A DNA stretch of 64,000 nt from Thermothelomyces thermophilus ATCC 42464 (GCF_000226095.1 NC_016475.1:248001-312000); one strand, 5' to 3'. Counted from the stretch's first letter, positions 33,837 to 47,124 are shown. Numbers and translations are program-made. The notes: generated from the sequence alone by a model not told the origin.

Positions 33837-36800
33837 CTGGTTCCTATGAGTTGTCTTCTAGTCTAAAATCAAGCCATTTGACTAGGTACTATAGTTCCCT
33901 GTTAATGATATATAAATCTAGAATTTCTTCGACGTCCTATTCTTCCTCTTTATCCTCTGCTTCGATGTGCGTAGCAACCTTAGCGTTCTTTGGTGCTGGT
34001 TCGAGAAGTGAAATATAAAAAACATCCGTCTGTAGGCGTATAGATGACGGTAACGATAGTTAGTAGTTAGATGTCAAAATTCGTTCTTTGATAACGAAGG
34101 GTCTAACCTTCTTAAAGTCTAGCTTTGCGCTTAGTCGTTTGGTTTGTAGGTTTTGTGTAATTAGGTAGACTTTGTCTCCCCTTTATAGGCAAGGTTTCTC
34201 GAGCCTATGTTTGTTATAGTAGCTCTTTATTCTGGTTCTGACAAACTCGAGTTCCTTTTTAAGCTTCTTATATAGTGTGTATATCTGTTCTGCTTTGACT
34301 ACTGCTCTTGGCACTATGACCTCTAGTCCTTGCCTAAGGTCTACTTTATATCTATAGTTCGCGAAGAACGGTGTGACTTTGGTCGTTTCCGTTGGCATTA
34401 TGTTATAAGCGAGTTATGCTATTGGCAATAGTATGACCTAGTCGTTTTGCTAGTAATTGACGTAAGAACGGAGATACTACTTAATAACTTGGTTTAGTCG
34501 CTCTGTTTGTCCATCGGTCTGCAGGTGATATGCTGTTAACAGCTTGCTATTAACGCCTAATCGTTGTATTAACGCTTGCCAGAACTTCGACGCGAACTTG
34601 GTGTCTCTGTCGGTGATCCATTCTTACGGCCAAGCATATACTGATGTAACTTGCCGATAGATTATATCTACTAACTATTCCGCTATCTAGGACTCCTTAT
34701 AGGGAAAGAAGTATGCCCACTTAGTCAGGCGATCTACTATAGTAAGAATACTATTATAGGTCACTCCTATAGCTATGTCCTTGGATTCTAGCAGCTTTGT
34801 AATAAAGTCTATTGTGACTAAACTCTATAGTTTATCAGCTATTAGTAGTGGCTAAAGTAGCCTATACAGCTTGTATCGTGCCGTCTTGCTTCGATTGCAA
34901 ATGTCGTAGTTCCGTACAACTTCCTTAACTCATGCCGTCAACTGTGGAAAGTCGTAGTGTTTCTTGACTTGTGCGACAGTCTTCGTGACTCCTTTATATC
35001 CTCCGAGTTTCGACTTATAGAGTTCTCGAATCATTTGCAGCTATTGATCCCTGTCGTAGATATATGCTTTGCCTTGGTACTAGAGTTTCCTATCTTTTTC
35101 TTCCACTCCATTAGGTACCACTAGTCTAGGTGCTGTTTGATACTATGCCTCGTTGATCCTTTCCTCTTGAAAGATTGTATAGCATTCTAGGAACGAGTCA
35201 AGTAGATCATCTTCTATAGGTATCTGCGTTTCGTGATATAGCGTTCTATCTGTTCGTTCCTTGAATAACGGTGGTGTTGTTCCCGTTTGTCCTTTTGTAT
35301 GATCCGTTCGTCGACTTAAAATGTCCGCTTGTGCGTTTTCTTTGCCCTTCTTATAGCGGATCTCGAAGTTGAATTCTACGAGGAATTCTGCCTATCGTAT
35401 TTGTCGTCCGTTAAGTTCCTTTGTTATCGTGAAGTATCGTAAATTCTTATGATCTATATATACTTGTACTGGTTTAATCGTGCCACTGAGGTATGGTCGC
35501 CATTCCTTGAAAGCTTTAATAATCGTAAGTAGTTCCTTGTTGTGAATTGGATAATTGAGATGTGGTCTATTAAGCTTCTTTGAAAAGAAGGCTATAGGAT
35601 GTAGCTTCCCTTGTTTGTCTCGTTATCCTAATTATCCTCTGATAGCGTAGTTTGAAGCGTCCGTTTCTACCTTGAATGGCTTCTTAGGGTCTAGTAGTAC
35701 TAGTACTAGATCTTTAGTAATAGCGTTACAGATCTACGTAAATGCTTGCTTATATTGCTCTTCCTATTAGAATTTAGTATTCTTCTTAGTGAGCTTATAT
35801 AAAGGTCGTATAATCACTTTAAAGTTCCTAATAAACATTTGGTAGAAGTTCGTAAATCCGATGAAGCTTTGTACTTCCGTGACTGACGTCGGTTGTAGCC
35901 AATTCTTGATGGCTTTAACCTTTAAAGGTTCTATCTGGATTTGTCCTGGGGATATTTTGTATCCTAAAAAGACTGTCTTCCTAACATGGAATTCGCTCTT
36001 TTCCTTGTTAACTGATAGCTTGTACGCGTATAGCGCGTCTAGCACTACTATTACGTACTTCTAGTATTTGTCTATCGTCTTGGAGAAGATGAGTATATTA
36101 TCGAGATAACATACCGTAAATTTGTTAAGAAAGGGTCGGATAGCTTGATCAATCAGGGCTTGGAACATTGCCGGCGTGTTCGTAAGTCCGAATGGCATGA
36201 CAAGGTACTTATAGTGGCTATAGGGTATCCTAAAGGCCGTTTTCCACTTGTCGCCTTCTTTAATCTATATATAGTTGTAAGCCGATGGCAAGTTAAGACG
36301 CGTGAAATATTAGGCTCCTGCTAACTGATCTCGGAGCCGTGAGATTAGTGGTAACGGGTATCGGTTTTTCACGGTCTGTTCGTTAAGTTGCTAATAGTCG
36401 ATATATAACTATAGCTTTCTGTCTTTCTTGGGCATAAATAGGATCGGGTAGCCTGCTAGCGATGTTGACAGGCGGATATATCCTCTTCGAAGGTTCTCCT
36501 CTAAATATCGCTTAAGTTCTTTGTTCTGCGTCTAGCTCGTATAGTAAATCTTAAAGAACTTTAGTCGTGCTCCTTCCTTAAGCTTGATCTCGTGATCCTA
36601 TGGGCCGTGTTCTAGTAATCCTTCTAGATGCTTTGGTTTAAATGCTAGGTGTCCCTCGTACTCCTTCGGTACTTCCCTAGTCTTGCCTCGTTTTTCGGTT
36701 TTCTAATAGTATACGAACTTGGTTCTATCTATAGCGATGCTAGCGATTTCTCCTGTCTCAACCTACTGCTCTAATTACAGTGCTCCGCATTCGTTAACGG

Positions 36801-39723
36801 AGAGAATAGCTATTGGCGATTTAGCTTGTTCCTCCTATCGCGATATCGATGTCGTTATGCCGCCTCTTCTAGAGTCTGTAGTGGTCTGTCTGCCACTGTC
36901 TGTCTCTTACGGTAGATCCGTAGGATATGCCTTTCCTTGAGCATCGTCTGCTCGCGATCCTTACGTGCTCCTTATCTTGCTAGTCGAATATGACTCCGTT
37001 CGGGGTTGTAGGTAGCTACCATTCTTCTAGCTAATGTCTAGGTCGTAGTCTTTATACTATAGTAACCCTAATATTATATCTTTGTCGTTACCTATGTCTA
37101 CGATGCTAAATACGACTGCTATAGTCTTTCCTGCTATAGTGATGTCGATCGGTTCGGTCTCCCTACGTACCTATTACGTCGGAAATGGCCCTTTGACTAT
37201 GCCATGCTTCCGCTTCATTCTCTAGGGTATTTGTAGCTAATTTATAAGTGTTAGCGAAATTAGATTTATCTCTACTCTACTGTCTACTAGTACGAGCATT
37301 TCGTGCTATTTCCACTATACTGTTATCTATAATTGCTTGTCTTGCTGCCGTCGTCCAAAGATTGTAGCGATTTCCTATATTTCTACCGGGAGGTCTCGAT
37401 ATAGTGGTCTCTTACGCTAGTTCCTCCTATACTATGCTACCACTTACCGCTATATAGGTGTTAATGGTTTCCGGGCCCCTTAAAGGGCCCTGACCCGTTT
37501 CCCAGGTTAATGCTAACCTCTTTAGTTGTTCGGCTAATAGCGGCTTCGTCGATCGTGCTTATTTCCGTAAGCTATTGAGTGCTTGCGGCTTCCTATCATT
37601 AGGTCTGTTCTGCTTTCCGTCGTACATGCCATAGCTTCGTCTAAAGCTCCCGAATTCGCAATTTCTTTTTATCCGCGTGATAGAGGCAATCGTTACTCTA
37701 GCACGAATCCTATATGTCTCGTCCAGTTCTGTAGTACCTAGGCCAGGCTCGTTTTAGAACTATCGTAATGCTTTCTAGGTCGCGGGCTTCGATCTTCTAG
37801 AGCAATTCGGCCGCTCTGTTTCCTATATCGTAGACCTATTCTATAAGGCGTAAGCTTCCGTCCTCATTTCCTTGTCGGGTCGGCCAGTGATTGTTTTCGA
37901 ATTTGTCGCGGAAGTGGTATCGGCATTCGTATACTATACACTAGAACCAGGGCACTTGCGTATATACCTCGTGTCGAGGGTATAGTTACGTGGCATTGCC
38001 TAGGAGGTATTAGAATTCTTTCCCGAATCCTTCCCACTATATGTAGACCGTAGGTACTCTAGTGCTAATATAAGAGTGTTTCTTCTAGTAGCTTTCCTAC
38101 GTACGCTCGTCTTTTCCGCAGTTCGCGCGCATAAACTGGTATTCTAGGTTCTATACGTCGTTACTAAGTTATTAGCCGTCAAGATACTTAGCGTAGCTAT
38201 CGGGCCTATCGTATGTCACAGGCTGTTCTCCTTTAATGGTTTCTACGATATATCAGAGTTCCCTTATTTCGTCCCTTATTCTATCGCTTTATTAGGCAAG
38301 TCAAATCAAGTGCCCGTCCTATTTACATAGTTCTGTGTTAAGCCGAAAAACTTCGTTACAGTACCATTCGATTTATTCCTAGAGGAATAGAATATTAGGT
38401 CCGGGTCTTTCGATTCCTTGGGTGTCGGTTGTCTACGATCTATCCTACCTCTGTATGACTATAAAACCCCACTGCCTCAAGGCTAGGAGAATCGAAACTG
38501 GCGGTATATATTCTCCTGCTATGTCCCATTCGGCAAGACCTGTCTCTAGGTCTATAGTGACTAGTTCGGAGTACGGTGCTTGTTCGTCTTTACCGTTGCC
38601 GTCGTGTCCGAGACTATCCGTATCACTATCCTTGTCTTTGTAGCTTGTGGCCGCTACTTCGATGACGTCCTTGGTGGTTTCGTCGATAGTCGTAATTTCC
38701 TTTCTAGGGGTTGGTTTCTATTCTTTCTTCGGGCTTCGGCATTCTTGCTTATAGTGCCCTTTCTTTCCGTAGTTATAGTAGGTAATATTAGACTTGTCTT
38801 TGGCTGTCTTCTTCTAGTCCTGCTTCTATGCTATATCTATATCTATAGCTCTGGGGTATGTCCTGTATAAGGTATTGACGTATACTCGCTTTTTCTTATC
38901 GTTAGCCTTAACCGTAGTTCCGTTTATTCGACCTTGTTTCTACTACTCTTGTATATAGAGTCGATTATCGATCCTAATGGCCTGTGCGATATATTTATCT
39001 AGAGTCTTAGGCTAATCGTACTTATATAGCTCGTCCTTAACCTTTTCCTTTAGGCCATTATAGAACAATTGTATTAACGCCTCATCGTTAAGCTAAGACT
39101 TGAGTATGTCCTGTCTAAATTGTACGGTATAAGAGGCTACTGACTTGGTCTGTCGGAGATTAGCAAGTCTTTCTTGTATATAAATCTTCTCGTCTTTGTC
39201 GCTAAAAACTTTCCAAAGCTCTTCTTCGAAACGGTTATAAGATCGGAAGACTGCCTACATGAACGCGTCTCGGTCGTCTTCGTCTTCCTTAGTGAGATAG
39301 TCATTCCACGTCAGCTCGAACCATCTAAGTGCCTTGCCCTCTAGTCTCGTAGCTACGTAAAGGACTTTGGCTTTTTCGTCTAGAAACTTGTCGTCGTTAA
39401 GCCGGAAGTAGGATCGGAGATTTGTCAAGAATCCTACGAGATCCTCCTTAGTTCCTCCGTATTTGCCAGGTAGTTCGATCTTGATACGCTTCACTTTGGC
39501 GCCCTCGAGTGCCTTGATTTTGGCGTAGGCCTCGTTGACTAACTTCTGTGAGTACTTTTCGCGGTTCTCGAGTTCCTTGATTCGAGCTTAAGTAGCCTTG
39601 TCTCTCTGGTCTAACTCCTGGATCTGCTGCTAGAGTTGACTAAGCTAGGCAAGCAGTTGTTCGGCCGTGACGTCGGTAGCCATGTCGGTGTCAAGGTCGA
39701 AGTTACCTCCGTTCTGAACCATG
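33733..39723 (-). pseudogene. Gypsy-2 Gag-Pol polyprotein remnant with C-terminal chromodomain
   Basis: Minus-strand order, read through RIP stops: Gag from ATG 39723 (MVQNGGNFDLDTDMA) with an open piece at 39494-39255 (KIELPGKYGGTKEDLVGFL, EGKALRWFELTW). A zinc knuckle follows at about 38,790-38,735 (YYNYGKKGHYKQEC, two Cys now Tyr). Next are an aspartic protease with a DSGA-like DSRVEINLIS at about 37,290, and RT at about 36,700-35,780 ([43 protein letters not shown]). RNase H (ETDASNYAIR), integrase (HYDFPQLTA, WITDRDTKFASKFW, TAYHLQTDGQTERLNQ) and the GPY-like integrase tail come after. Last is a chromodomain at about 33,950-33,800 (VEEILDLYIINRELWYLVKW, EPVKNLNCPKKLEQFH). Numerous TAA/TAG stops make it non-functional. 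Domain order is that of a Ty3/Gypsy chromodomain element. Confidence 0.9.
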
Positions 39724-39749
39724 ATAGAACAAAGGGAGTAGTAATAACG

Positions 39750-40197
39750 TGTGACGAACCTAGCTTAGACTTCTTCTAAAAGGGTCCAGACGGAGGTAGG
39801 TTAAGCGGAACAAGTAGGTAGGTCGTCTAAGGGATTCGGTAAAGCCAAAGGGTTTATAATAACACTTAGAGTTATCTCTTATAGTAATTAATAATGCTTG
39901 GTATAAGTACTGTAATTGTGATTGTTACTACTGGTGAACTCCTAGAGTCTACTATAACGAGTGACTGGCTAGCTATATATATATAATGGTCTGTCCTTCT
40001 TTAATAGTTATTACTAGTATTACTTCTCCTTTCACTTCGTGATTCTACATTGTTAACGGTGACATGTTATTATCACTAGTGAAGACCTTAGTCTTGGCGG
40101 TGATAATCTTCTAATTAGTCCGTCGAGTGATTGGCTGTCGGAATGTCCCGTGTCCTAGCTATAGCCTGCTAGGCCGCCTATGTGCTTATTCGTGATA
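39750..40197. repeat. 448-bp LTR of Gypsy-2 (5' LTR of the minus-strand element)
   Basis: It starts TGTGACGAACC and ends TTCGTGATA. It has the same length and order as 32617-33064, with more RIP-type transitions. Confidence 0.92.
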
Positions 40198-40202
40198 CTA
40201 CT
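40198..40202. repeat. Target-site duplication CTACT (right) of Gypsy-2
   Basis: These five bases directly follow the LTR end GTGATA (ancestral GTGACA). Confidence 0.9.
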
Positions 40203-42189
40203 ATTATAGTTAGAAAATCCTAGTAATGCTATCTATAAGTAGTATTACTTAGCTATCTCTATATACCTAAAGGGCGACTACCTAATAATGCCAAAGTTAT
40301 AAAAATCCTTAAGTAGACTTCCTATTTAGATTTAAAGGATGTTTATATCTTCCTAGGGATTATTAGCTACTACCGGATCCAGATAGAGCACTTTACTACG
40401 ATTACTCGGCCGTTATATAATCTAATGAAGAAAAATACCTATTAGGAATAGGGCCTTGCTTAATAGCAGGCTATAAAGAAACTCTAAACCCAAATAACCA
40501 CTACCCTAGTCCTTATACCGCTTATTTTCGATAACCTTAGATATAGTTAGATATACCTAATGACCGATGCAAGTCTTTTCGGTTAGGGAGGAGTCATTAA
40601 ATAAGTCGGCCCTAATAAGAAGAGGCACCTATGCCGGTTTAAGAGTAGGATATAGTCTAAGGTAGAGAAACGGTATAACCTTACTAAATAGGAGCTCTAT
40701 AGACTACTTTTCCTATTGAAACGTTTCTAACGGTACCTCTTTAACGTTTACTTTATCGTGGAAACGGACGCTCTTATCCTAGTTTACTAGTTAAATGGCA
40801 TAGCTAGTGATATATCTAAAGCCTTGATAATATAGTAGATTATATAGATTTAGCTATTCGACTTTAAGGTTAAGTATATTCTAGGTTCTAAAAATGCTAT
40901 TACTAATAGGCTTTTATAGAAGCCTTCTAGTCTGTCTGACTAGATAGAGAAAGCAAACGAGGAGGATCTTAACGATTAGGTTAATATATAAATCTATATT
41001 AACCGCGTTAGCAATCCTTTTAAACCTATAGACCTAAACCTTAAGGAAGGATACTCTAAACACTCTAGGGTAATCGTATAGTACTTAGCTACTCTAGAAG
41101 AACCTATAGCTATCTGACTATACTAGCGGTAACGTCTATTTAAGAAGGAAGCGCTTAAATATTTAGTAAATAAGGGCTATCTATTCCTTTAGCTAGTAAA
41201 CGATATCTAGAATCCTTACTATATAGTAGATACCTTAGAAGAAAGGCAATAAATTTTCTAGGCTTATTACAATAAAATAGGCTATGAAGGTAGAGAAGCT
41301 ACTTACTAAAGGGTTACTAACTACTATTATTAGAAGGGAATATATACTAATATAGTAAAGTAGATTTATACCTGCTTAGAGTGTTAGATATAGAATATTA
41401 AAAGATTTAAAGAGGTATATTTATATTCGGAGCCTTCTCTAATCCTATTTACGAAATGGCACTTAGATATCTAGTTTATACCCTCTAACTAGAGGGGGAA
41501 GCCTTATTTTCTCCTCGAGGCATATAACGATCTTATAGGATTTGTAGAAGCCAAAGTCCTACCTGAGCTAGAGTGGTAAAGAACTTTATTAACCGTAACA
41601 TTCTTCTTCGTTAAGGGCTCCCGATAGTTATAGTCGTTAATAGGGGATCTAAATTCAAAGGGGAAGTAAAAGCTATCCTAGAGGAACTAGGGGTAAAATG
41701 TATTATCATTTCTCCCTATAACTCTAGGGCTAACGGTATTAGTAAGGCTAGGTATATACCTATTACGGCTACCCTAGTAAAGATAACTATAGGGACTAGA
41801 AAGAACTAGTGATAGCTTCTTCCCTATATCTTATATATTAACTATACTACCGTTTGAAATAGCTATAGCTGCTTACCCTTTAACCTTATCTATAACTATA
41901 ATCCTATTAGTCTAGGAGCTTCTCTTACATCTTTGCGAATACCCTACCAAAACATACGAAACTACCATCGCTAGAAAGCTCTCGAAAAACGCTATCTAAC
42001 GGTACCACTTTCAACTGCGCGCGAGCCGTTACAGGTGTACAACAGCCATCGCAGGCGTAGGAACCGGACCTGACCACATTCCGACCGCACCTTACACGCC
42101 TGTCAAAATCTTCACCGTATAGACTACCTAGCGCCCCTGAACGTAACGTCGATTTAAGGCCTAACGCTAAGCCACTAAGTAAGGAGGCC

Positions 42190-43575
42190 TATGGCTTTAA
42201 ACTAATCAAAGGGGGGCCTACCGTAGGCCTACCCTGCCCTGGATATTAAGGAGCTAAGGGGTCTTGTCACGTAACTAGTCAACCTTGTACTAAGCCCTAA
42301 ATAGGGCAAGGTATAGGACCTTGCTGATAGGCTCTTATAGGGCCTTACAACCACTATTATAGGCCCGGGTCTAAACCTATAGGAGCTTGTGGCCGAGGAG
42401 GTCAAAAAAGGGCTTAAAGAGGCCCTTAAGGCTACCCCCCGCCCTACCTAGGCGTAGGTAGCTATAGGCTCGTAATAGAGGGCAACAGGCCCCTAAGAAG
42501 GCCTACCGTCGGCCAAGGCGGTACCATTATAGGCCTCACGGGAGGTTACGATACGGAACGTAAGCCTATAAGAGGACCTTAAAGCCTAAACCCTGGCCGA
42601 GATAGTCTAAGCAGTTAATAGGGCTTCTAGCTGCTAGGGAGCCGTTATAGCTAGGAAGCTCCTAAGTAGGGATATAGTAATGGTCTTTAAGGACAAGGCT
42701 ACTAAGGATTAGTATTTAGTTAATAAGTGATAGGTGGCTATAGCCTTTAGAGAGGAGGCTAGGGAGGTCGGTAGGGCCTATATAGTCCTAGCTAAAGGAG
42801 TCCGGAAGGAGGAGCTATAGGGGGTTAGCAAATAGGACTTTAAAGGGGCTATAGGCCTATACTCGATTAAAACGGTTAAGTTCCGGCTACTAAAGAGCCT
42901 GTAGAGGAAGTGGGCCACGGTACTCCTAGGTCTATGAGACCTTGAAGAGGCCTAGAAGGCCTATAACAAGGGCGTAATCTAGGATACCTGGGTATTAGAC
43001 TATAAGCCTTACTAGGATGCTCTAGAGCCGAGGTAATGCTATAGGTGTTAGAGCTTTGGCTATACCTAGCGGTACTGCTAGCGGCTAGCCTCTTATAGCT
43101 ATTATAGTATAAAGGCCTATAAGGAAGGGGGGAAGGCTAGGGAGGCCTAGTACCCTACCTACTCTAACTAACTCCCCTATAGATATACGGCCTATAGGGG
43201 CCCCTATATAGCCTGGTATAGGGGCTGCCTAAAGAAAGTCAAGGCCTAGGAAAGGGCTAAGGAGGCCTATTAATATAGACCCTAGACCTTCTAACTACTA
43301 GAGTAACTATATTAGAAGGTAGCCTTCGAGCTTAGTAGCTAGCTAGAGGATAACGACTACTATTAAACTAGGGCTAAACGCCTCCGTAGGAGGCCTACCC
43401 TAGCCTAATAGGTAGCTAGGAGTGCTTTATTCGATGCCTGACAGACCTATATCTCCTTCTTACAGCCCGGAACCCCCTCCCTCTCGTAGCCGGCCGAGGA
43501 GGTAATAGCTATAGAGCCTACTACTACCACCATGCCTTTATCCTCTACCCTAGCTACCTCGAATATAAATTAAGA
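42190..43575 (+). pseudogene. LINE A ORF1 (Gag-like, CCHC zinc knuckle) remnant
   Basis: The frame is readable through TAA/TAG. A zinc knuckle lies at about 43,034-43,085 and reads CYRCQSFGYTQRYC, where the expected His is Tyr (CAT to TAT). Upstream are charged helical segments with many Gln-type stops. The start is not determined. It is the RNA-binding protein of the LINE, inactive here. Confidence 0.65.
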
Positions 43576-43579
43576 TCTT

Positions 43580-46500
43580 CTAGTAGAACACCTAAGGTAA
43601 TAAACAGGCCCTTAAGGTCCTACTAGAGGAGGCTAAATACGACCTATTAGCTATTTAGGAACCGTAGATCAAGTAGTTTATAAGGTTAATATACTGCCCC
43701 TAGGCTTTGAAATACTACCTGGTTTATAAGCCTAAGGGCAAGGTAGCTATTCTAGTGGCTAAGCGCTTCCTGGTTAGCTAGGAGGACTATTCGGCAAAGG
43801 AGAACTAGTATAGGGTAACCTTTCCGGCCCTAGGAGAGAAGGGGTTCGAGCTCTAGTCAATCTATAATAATAAGGGGGAGCAGGCCCTCTTATAGAACCT
43901 ACTAGCCCTACCTTAGCTAACCTACCCCCTAGTTCTTATAGGTGACTCTAACCTTTACTACCCGGTCTAGGACCTATTTAACAGGCTTAGCCCGGGGGCT
44001 AGGGACCTCCTTAGCCTTATAGACTAGTAAGACCTTGACCTATGTATACCCTATGGCCAGGTTACTAGGGCCTCCTAGGGGGATTAATACGGCTAGCCTT
44101 TTACGATAGACCTATTCTAGGCCTCGACTAGGCTAGAAGCGACCTATAGGGATATTATAGAACGTAGGAAATCCGACTACTACCTATAGGCCCTAAATGT
44201 CTCCCTATAGGGGACTAATAGGCCTATACCGGCTAGTAAAGGGTAGGACTAGAAGAGCCTAGACGAGGAGGTTACGTAGGCCGAGGCGGCCTACCTCCTG
44301 CTCTAGCTTAGTAGATAGGCATCGGCCCGGGCCGGGCCTGTCTTCTAGGGCCTGGAGGAGCTTTTATAGGCCTTCGACAGGCTTATAGAGGCCCTCGAGG
44401 AGATAGCTACGGTCTCGGCCCTGGTAAAGAAGGCTAGTATAGGTAGTAAACGAGCTTAGTAATGGATAAAGGAGGTTCGAGAGGCCTAGAAGAAGGCCAA
44501 GGAAGTAGAGAGGGCCTATAGGGGCATCCTAAACCCCTATACGTAGGAAGCACTTTAGCAGGCCCTATAGGACCAGGCTAAGACTATTATAGCCGCGAAG
44601 ACTAAGAGCTAGAGGGCTACGTTATAGGAGGTAACTAACTAGCCGGACCTATTATAGAGACTAGAGCGGTAGGCAAGGCTATAAAGCTACCTACCGATCG
44701 ACCTTCTAAAGCTCCCGGTCTTCGAAGGAGGGCTTATAACCTACCAATAGAAGGCTAGAGCACTGGCCGATAAGTTCTTTCTGAACCCGGAAGTAGACCT
44801 ATCGGATATTAACGACCTAGATCTAAATGACTATTAGGAGCCGAAGTTCGAAATAAGCTAAGAGGTTATAGTAGGTAAAGTTAAGGTAGTACTAGCTAGG
44901 GCGGCCCTATAGAAAGCCCTAGGGAAGGACCTCCTCCCCATAGGTCTATTAAAGGCCTATAGGCGGCCGCTCTACCGGATACTAGCTATACTAGCCTCAG
45001 AAAGCCTACGGCTCGGCTATTTTCTAGCCCGGTTTAAAAGGGCTAAGACAGTGGTCCTCTATAAGCCTAGCAAACCCTTATAGGCCTACTTTACCCTAGG
45101 TAGCTATAGGCTTATAGCGCTCTTACTAATAGTAGGCAAGGTGCTAGAGGCTATAGTCGCCTGGAAGGTAATGGCCGTTATAGAGGCCTATAGGCTTCTA
45201 CTGGCCGAATAGATAGGTAACTAGGAATATAGGTCTATAGAACTAGCTATCCGGCTTGTTACGGCTTAGGTCTAAGAGGCCTAGAGGTATAAGGTAGCTA
45301 CCTCCCTCCTATAGCTTGACATCTTAGGGGCTTTCGACACCGTTAACTATACCTGGCTACTAGCCACTTTACGGAGCTAGGGCTTCCTAAGGTAGTTAGT
45401 GGTCCAGGTCAGAGAGTAGCTATAGGATAAGGTAGCTATCCTTTACTTCGATAGCTAGGAAATAGAGGATATAGTAATAAGGGCTAGGGTCCTATAGGGG
45501 TTACCCCTCTTTCCTCTACTGTTCATTCTCTATATAGCCTCCCTTTACTAGGCCATTCGCTAGGCTAGCCCTATAGTTAGTTTGATAGGCTTTGCCGACG
45601 ATATTAACCTCCTAGCCTTTAGGAGGGCCGAGGAGGCCTATAACGGTTAGCTATAGAGGGCCTAGAAGGCCTGCCTCTAGTAGGCGAGAACCTAGGGTAT
45701 AGCTTTTGCCCTAGAAAAGTGTAAGCTCATCTACTTTAATAGGGGCCGGAAACAGTAGTCGTGACCGCTAGAGCTCCTACGGCCTAGAGGGGGTACTACC
45801 ACTATAGCCCTATCGAAGTCGGCCAGATTCCTCGGGGTCTGGCTAGACTAGAGGCTATGGTAGGGCCCCTATTGTATAAAGGTAGCTAAGAAGCTAGAAA
45901 CCTAGGAGTTTACCCTAACTAGGCTCGCTATAAAGACCTAGGGCCCCGGCCTCCTATAGGCCTACAAGGTCTATACCAAATATATCTATAGCGCCCTAGC
46001 TTACAGGGCCTTGAACTTCTACAAGCCTACTAAGCTAGGGGGTAAGCCGGAAGGCCCTGCTAGGGAACTATTAAAGGCCTAATATAGGGCCCTTTAAGTA
46101 GTTACCAGGGCCTACAAGGCTACCCCTATCCGGTGCCTCGAGACAGGGGCCTAGGTACTACCCCTCGACCTCTATCTTAACAAGAGGCTAGCTAACTTTG
46201 AAGCCAAACTTGACTAACTGCTCTTACAGACCAGGGCAGGTCCGGGGGCCTCCTAGGTCCCTATAAGGGCCCTTATCTGACAGGCCTATAATAGGCTAAG
46301 CTAGAGGTTCTGGAAGAGAAGGGCTAAGGCAAGGGGCCGGGAGCTAAAGCCTATAGCCCTAAAGGTAGTAAGGTTAACGGTCTGGTAGTAGGTTTAGGAG
46401 GGCTATAAAAGGGGTCGACCCCCCCTATAGACCTTATAAAGAAGGCTATAGGCTACGGAACTAGCCGTATTGGCTAGCTAGAGCAACCGTTAGAGGGCCG

Positions 46501-46980
46501 ACTAAGCCGGTAGGAGGATATAGCATATGTTAGATAAGGACCACCTGTGCCTAGTTTTTACAAGGGAAGGCCTATAAAGGCACTGGGGCCTAATAAAGGC
46601 TTAGAGCTCCCTATTAGTATAGGCCTATATAGGGGCTATTGGCCTCTATAACTTCCTTTTTAGGGTTTAAGTCCCGGGGGTTAGTACTCCCTACTATACG
46701 TGTAGCTAGGGGAGGGAAACTATAGAGCACCTAGTTATATGGTGCCTGAACCTACCAAGAAGCCGAACGTAGGAATCCTAGGAAATACGGTCGTAAAGAG
46801 ACCTAGACCTCGTTCTACGGGGTATAGGGACCCGTAACCATCGTTTGGCAAGGAGGGTTCTATAGTGGCTAATGGACCTAGGGAGGCTCCCGGAATACCG
46901 CCTCGCAAGGAGGCTAGACCAGGAGGGAAGGCCTCTATAGGGCTATTCTAGCCACTTCTCCTTTTCTTTGTAATGTATTG
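43580..46980 (+). pseudogene. LINE A ORF2 (endonuclease-reverse transcriptase) remnant
   Basis: Read through RIP stops: APE-type endonuclease start with LLAIQEPW and VLIGDSNLYYP (about 43,590-43,960), RT with SYRLIALLLIVGKVLEAIVA, LDILGAFDTVNY, VLQGLPLFPLLFILY and the catalytic GFADDINLLAF at about 45,589-45,620, followed by SKSARFLGVWLDQRL. A Cys/His-rich tail (about 46,690-46,750) ends the frame. Many stops make it inactive. The ADD motif itself survived. Confidence 0.8.
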
Positions 46981-47100
46981 GTACTCCGGATTAGGCGTTA
47001 GAGGCAGGACAGAGGTTTTTATCTGGCCAATTAGGTATAGTTTCCTTTGTATATAACTAGAGAGGCTCTGGTATATTTATTAGTATAGTGGTATAGGACT

Positions 47101-47124
47101 AATAATAATAATAATAATAATAAT
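47101..47124 (+). repeat. (AAT)8 3' tail of LINE copy A
   Basis: Simple repeat at the 3' end of the LINE. The same tail, reversed, marks LINE copies B and C. Confidence 0.9.

Larger units (their letters stand above)
32617..40197 (-). mobile_element. Gypsy-2: complete chromodomain LTR retrotransposon, RIP-inactivated
   Basis: The element is 7,581 bp long, with 448-bp LTRs at 32617-33064 and 39750-40197 and a perfect 5-bp target duplication CTACT at 32612-32616 and 40198-40202. The coding strand is minus: a single Gag-Pol polyprotein from ATG 39723 to about 33733. The purine-rich stretch directly inside the 3' LTR (reverse complement of about 33065-33085) fits a polypurine tract. No canonical tRNA primer-binding site starting TGG is evident at the 5' LTR junction, so a self-primed mechanism, known in some chromodomain Gypsy elements, is possible but unproven. 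It is inserted in the RT region of the outer Gypsy element. Confidence 0.93.
41913..47124 (+). mobile_element. LINE copy A: near-full-length non-LTR retrotransposon (Tad1-like), RIP-mutated
   Basis: This 5.2-kb insertion lies in the integrase region of the outer Gypsy. The ends are set by a near-identical 10-bp duplication (CCTATTAGTC 41903-41912; CTTATTAGTC 47125-47134, one RIP-type difference) and a terminal (AAT)8 at 47101-47124. It encodes two frames: ORF1 with a CCHC knuckle and ORF2 with endonuclease and reverse transcriptase. The first ~200 bp (to about 42,125) keep abundant CpA and look unmutated; the rest is strongly RIP-mutated. Tad1-clade membership is inferred from layout and fungal host, not from a tree. 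Confidence 0.88.

Noticed and set aside
36719-36940. Plus-strand 73-codon frame with a close relative at 58713-58934
   Set aside because: The two lie at the same position of Gypsy-2 and Gypsy-3, opposite the protease/RT part of the minus-strand polyprotein. The similarity comes from the shared element, and the Gag-Pol frame explains the sequence.
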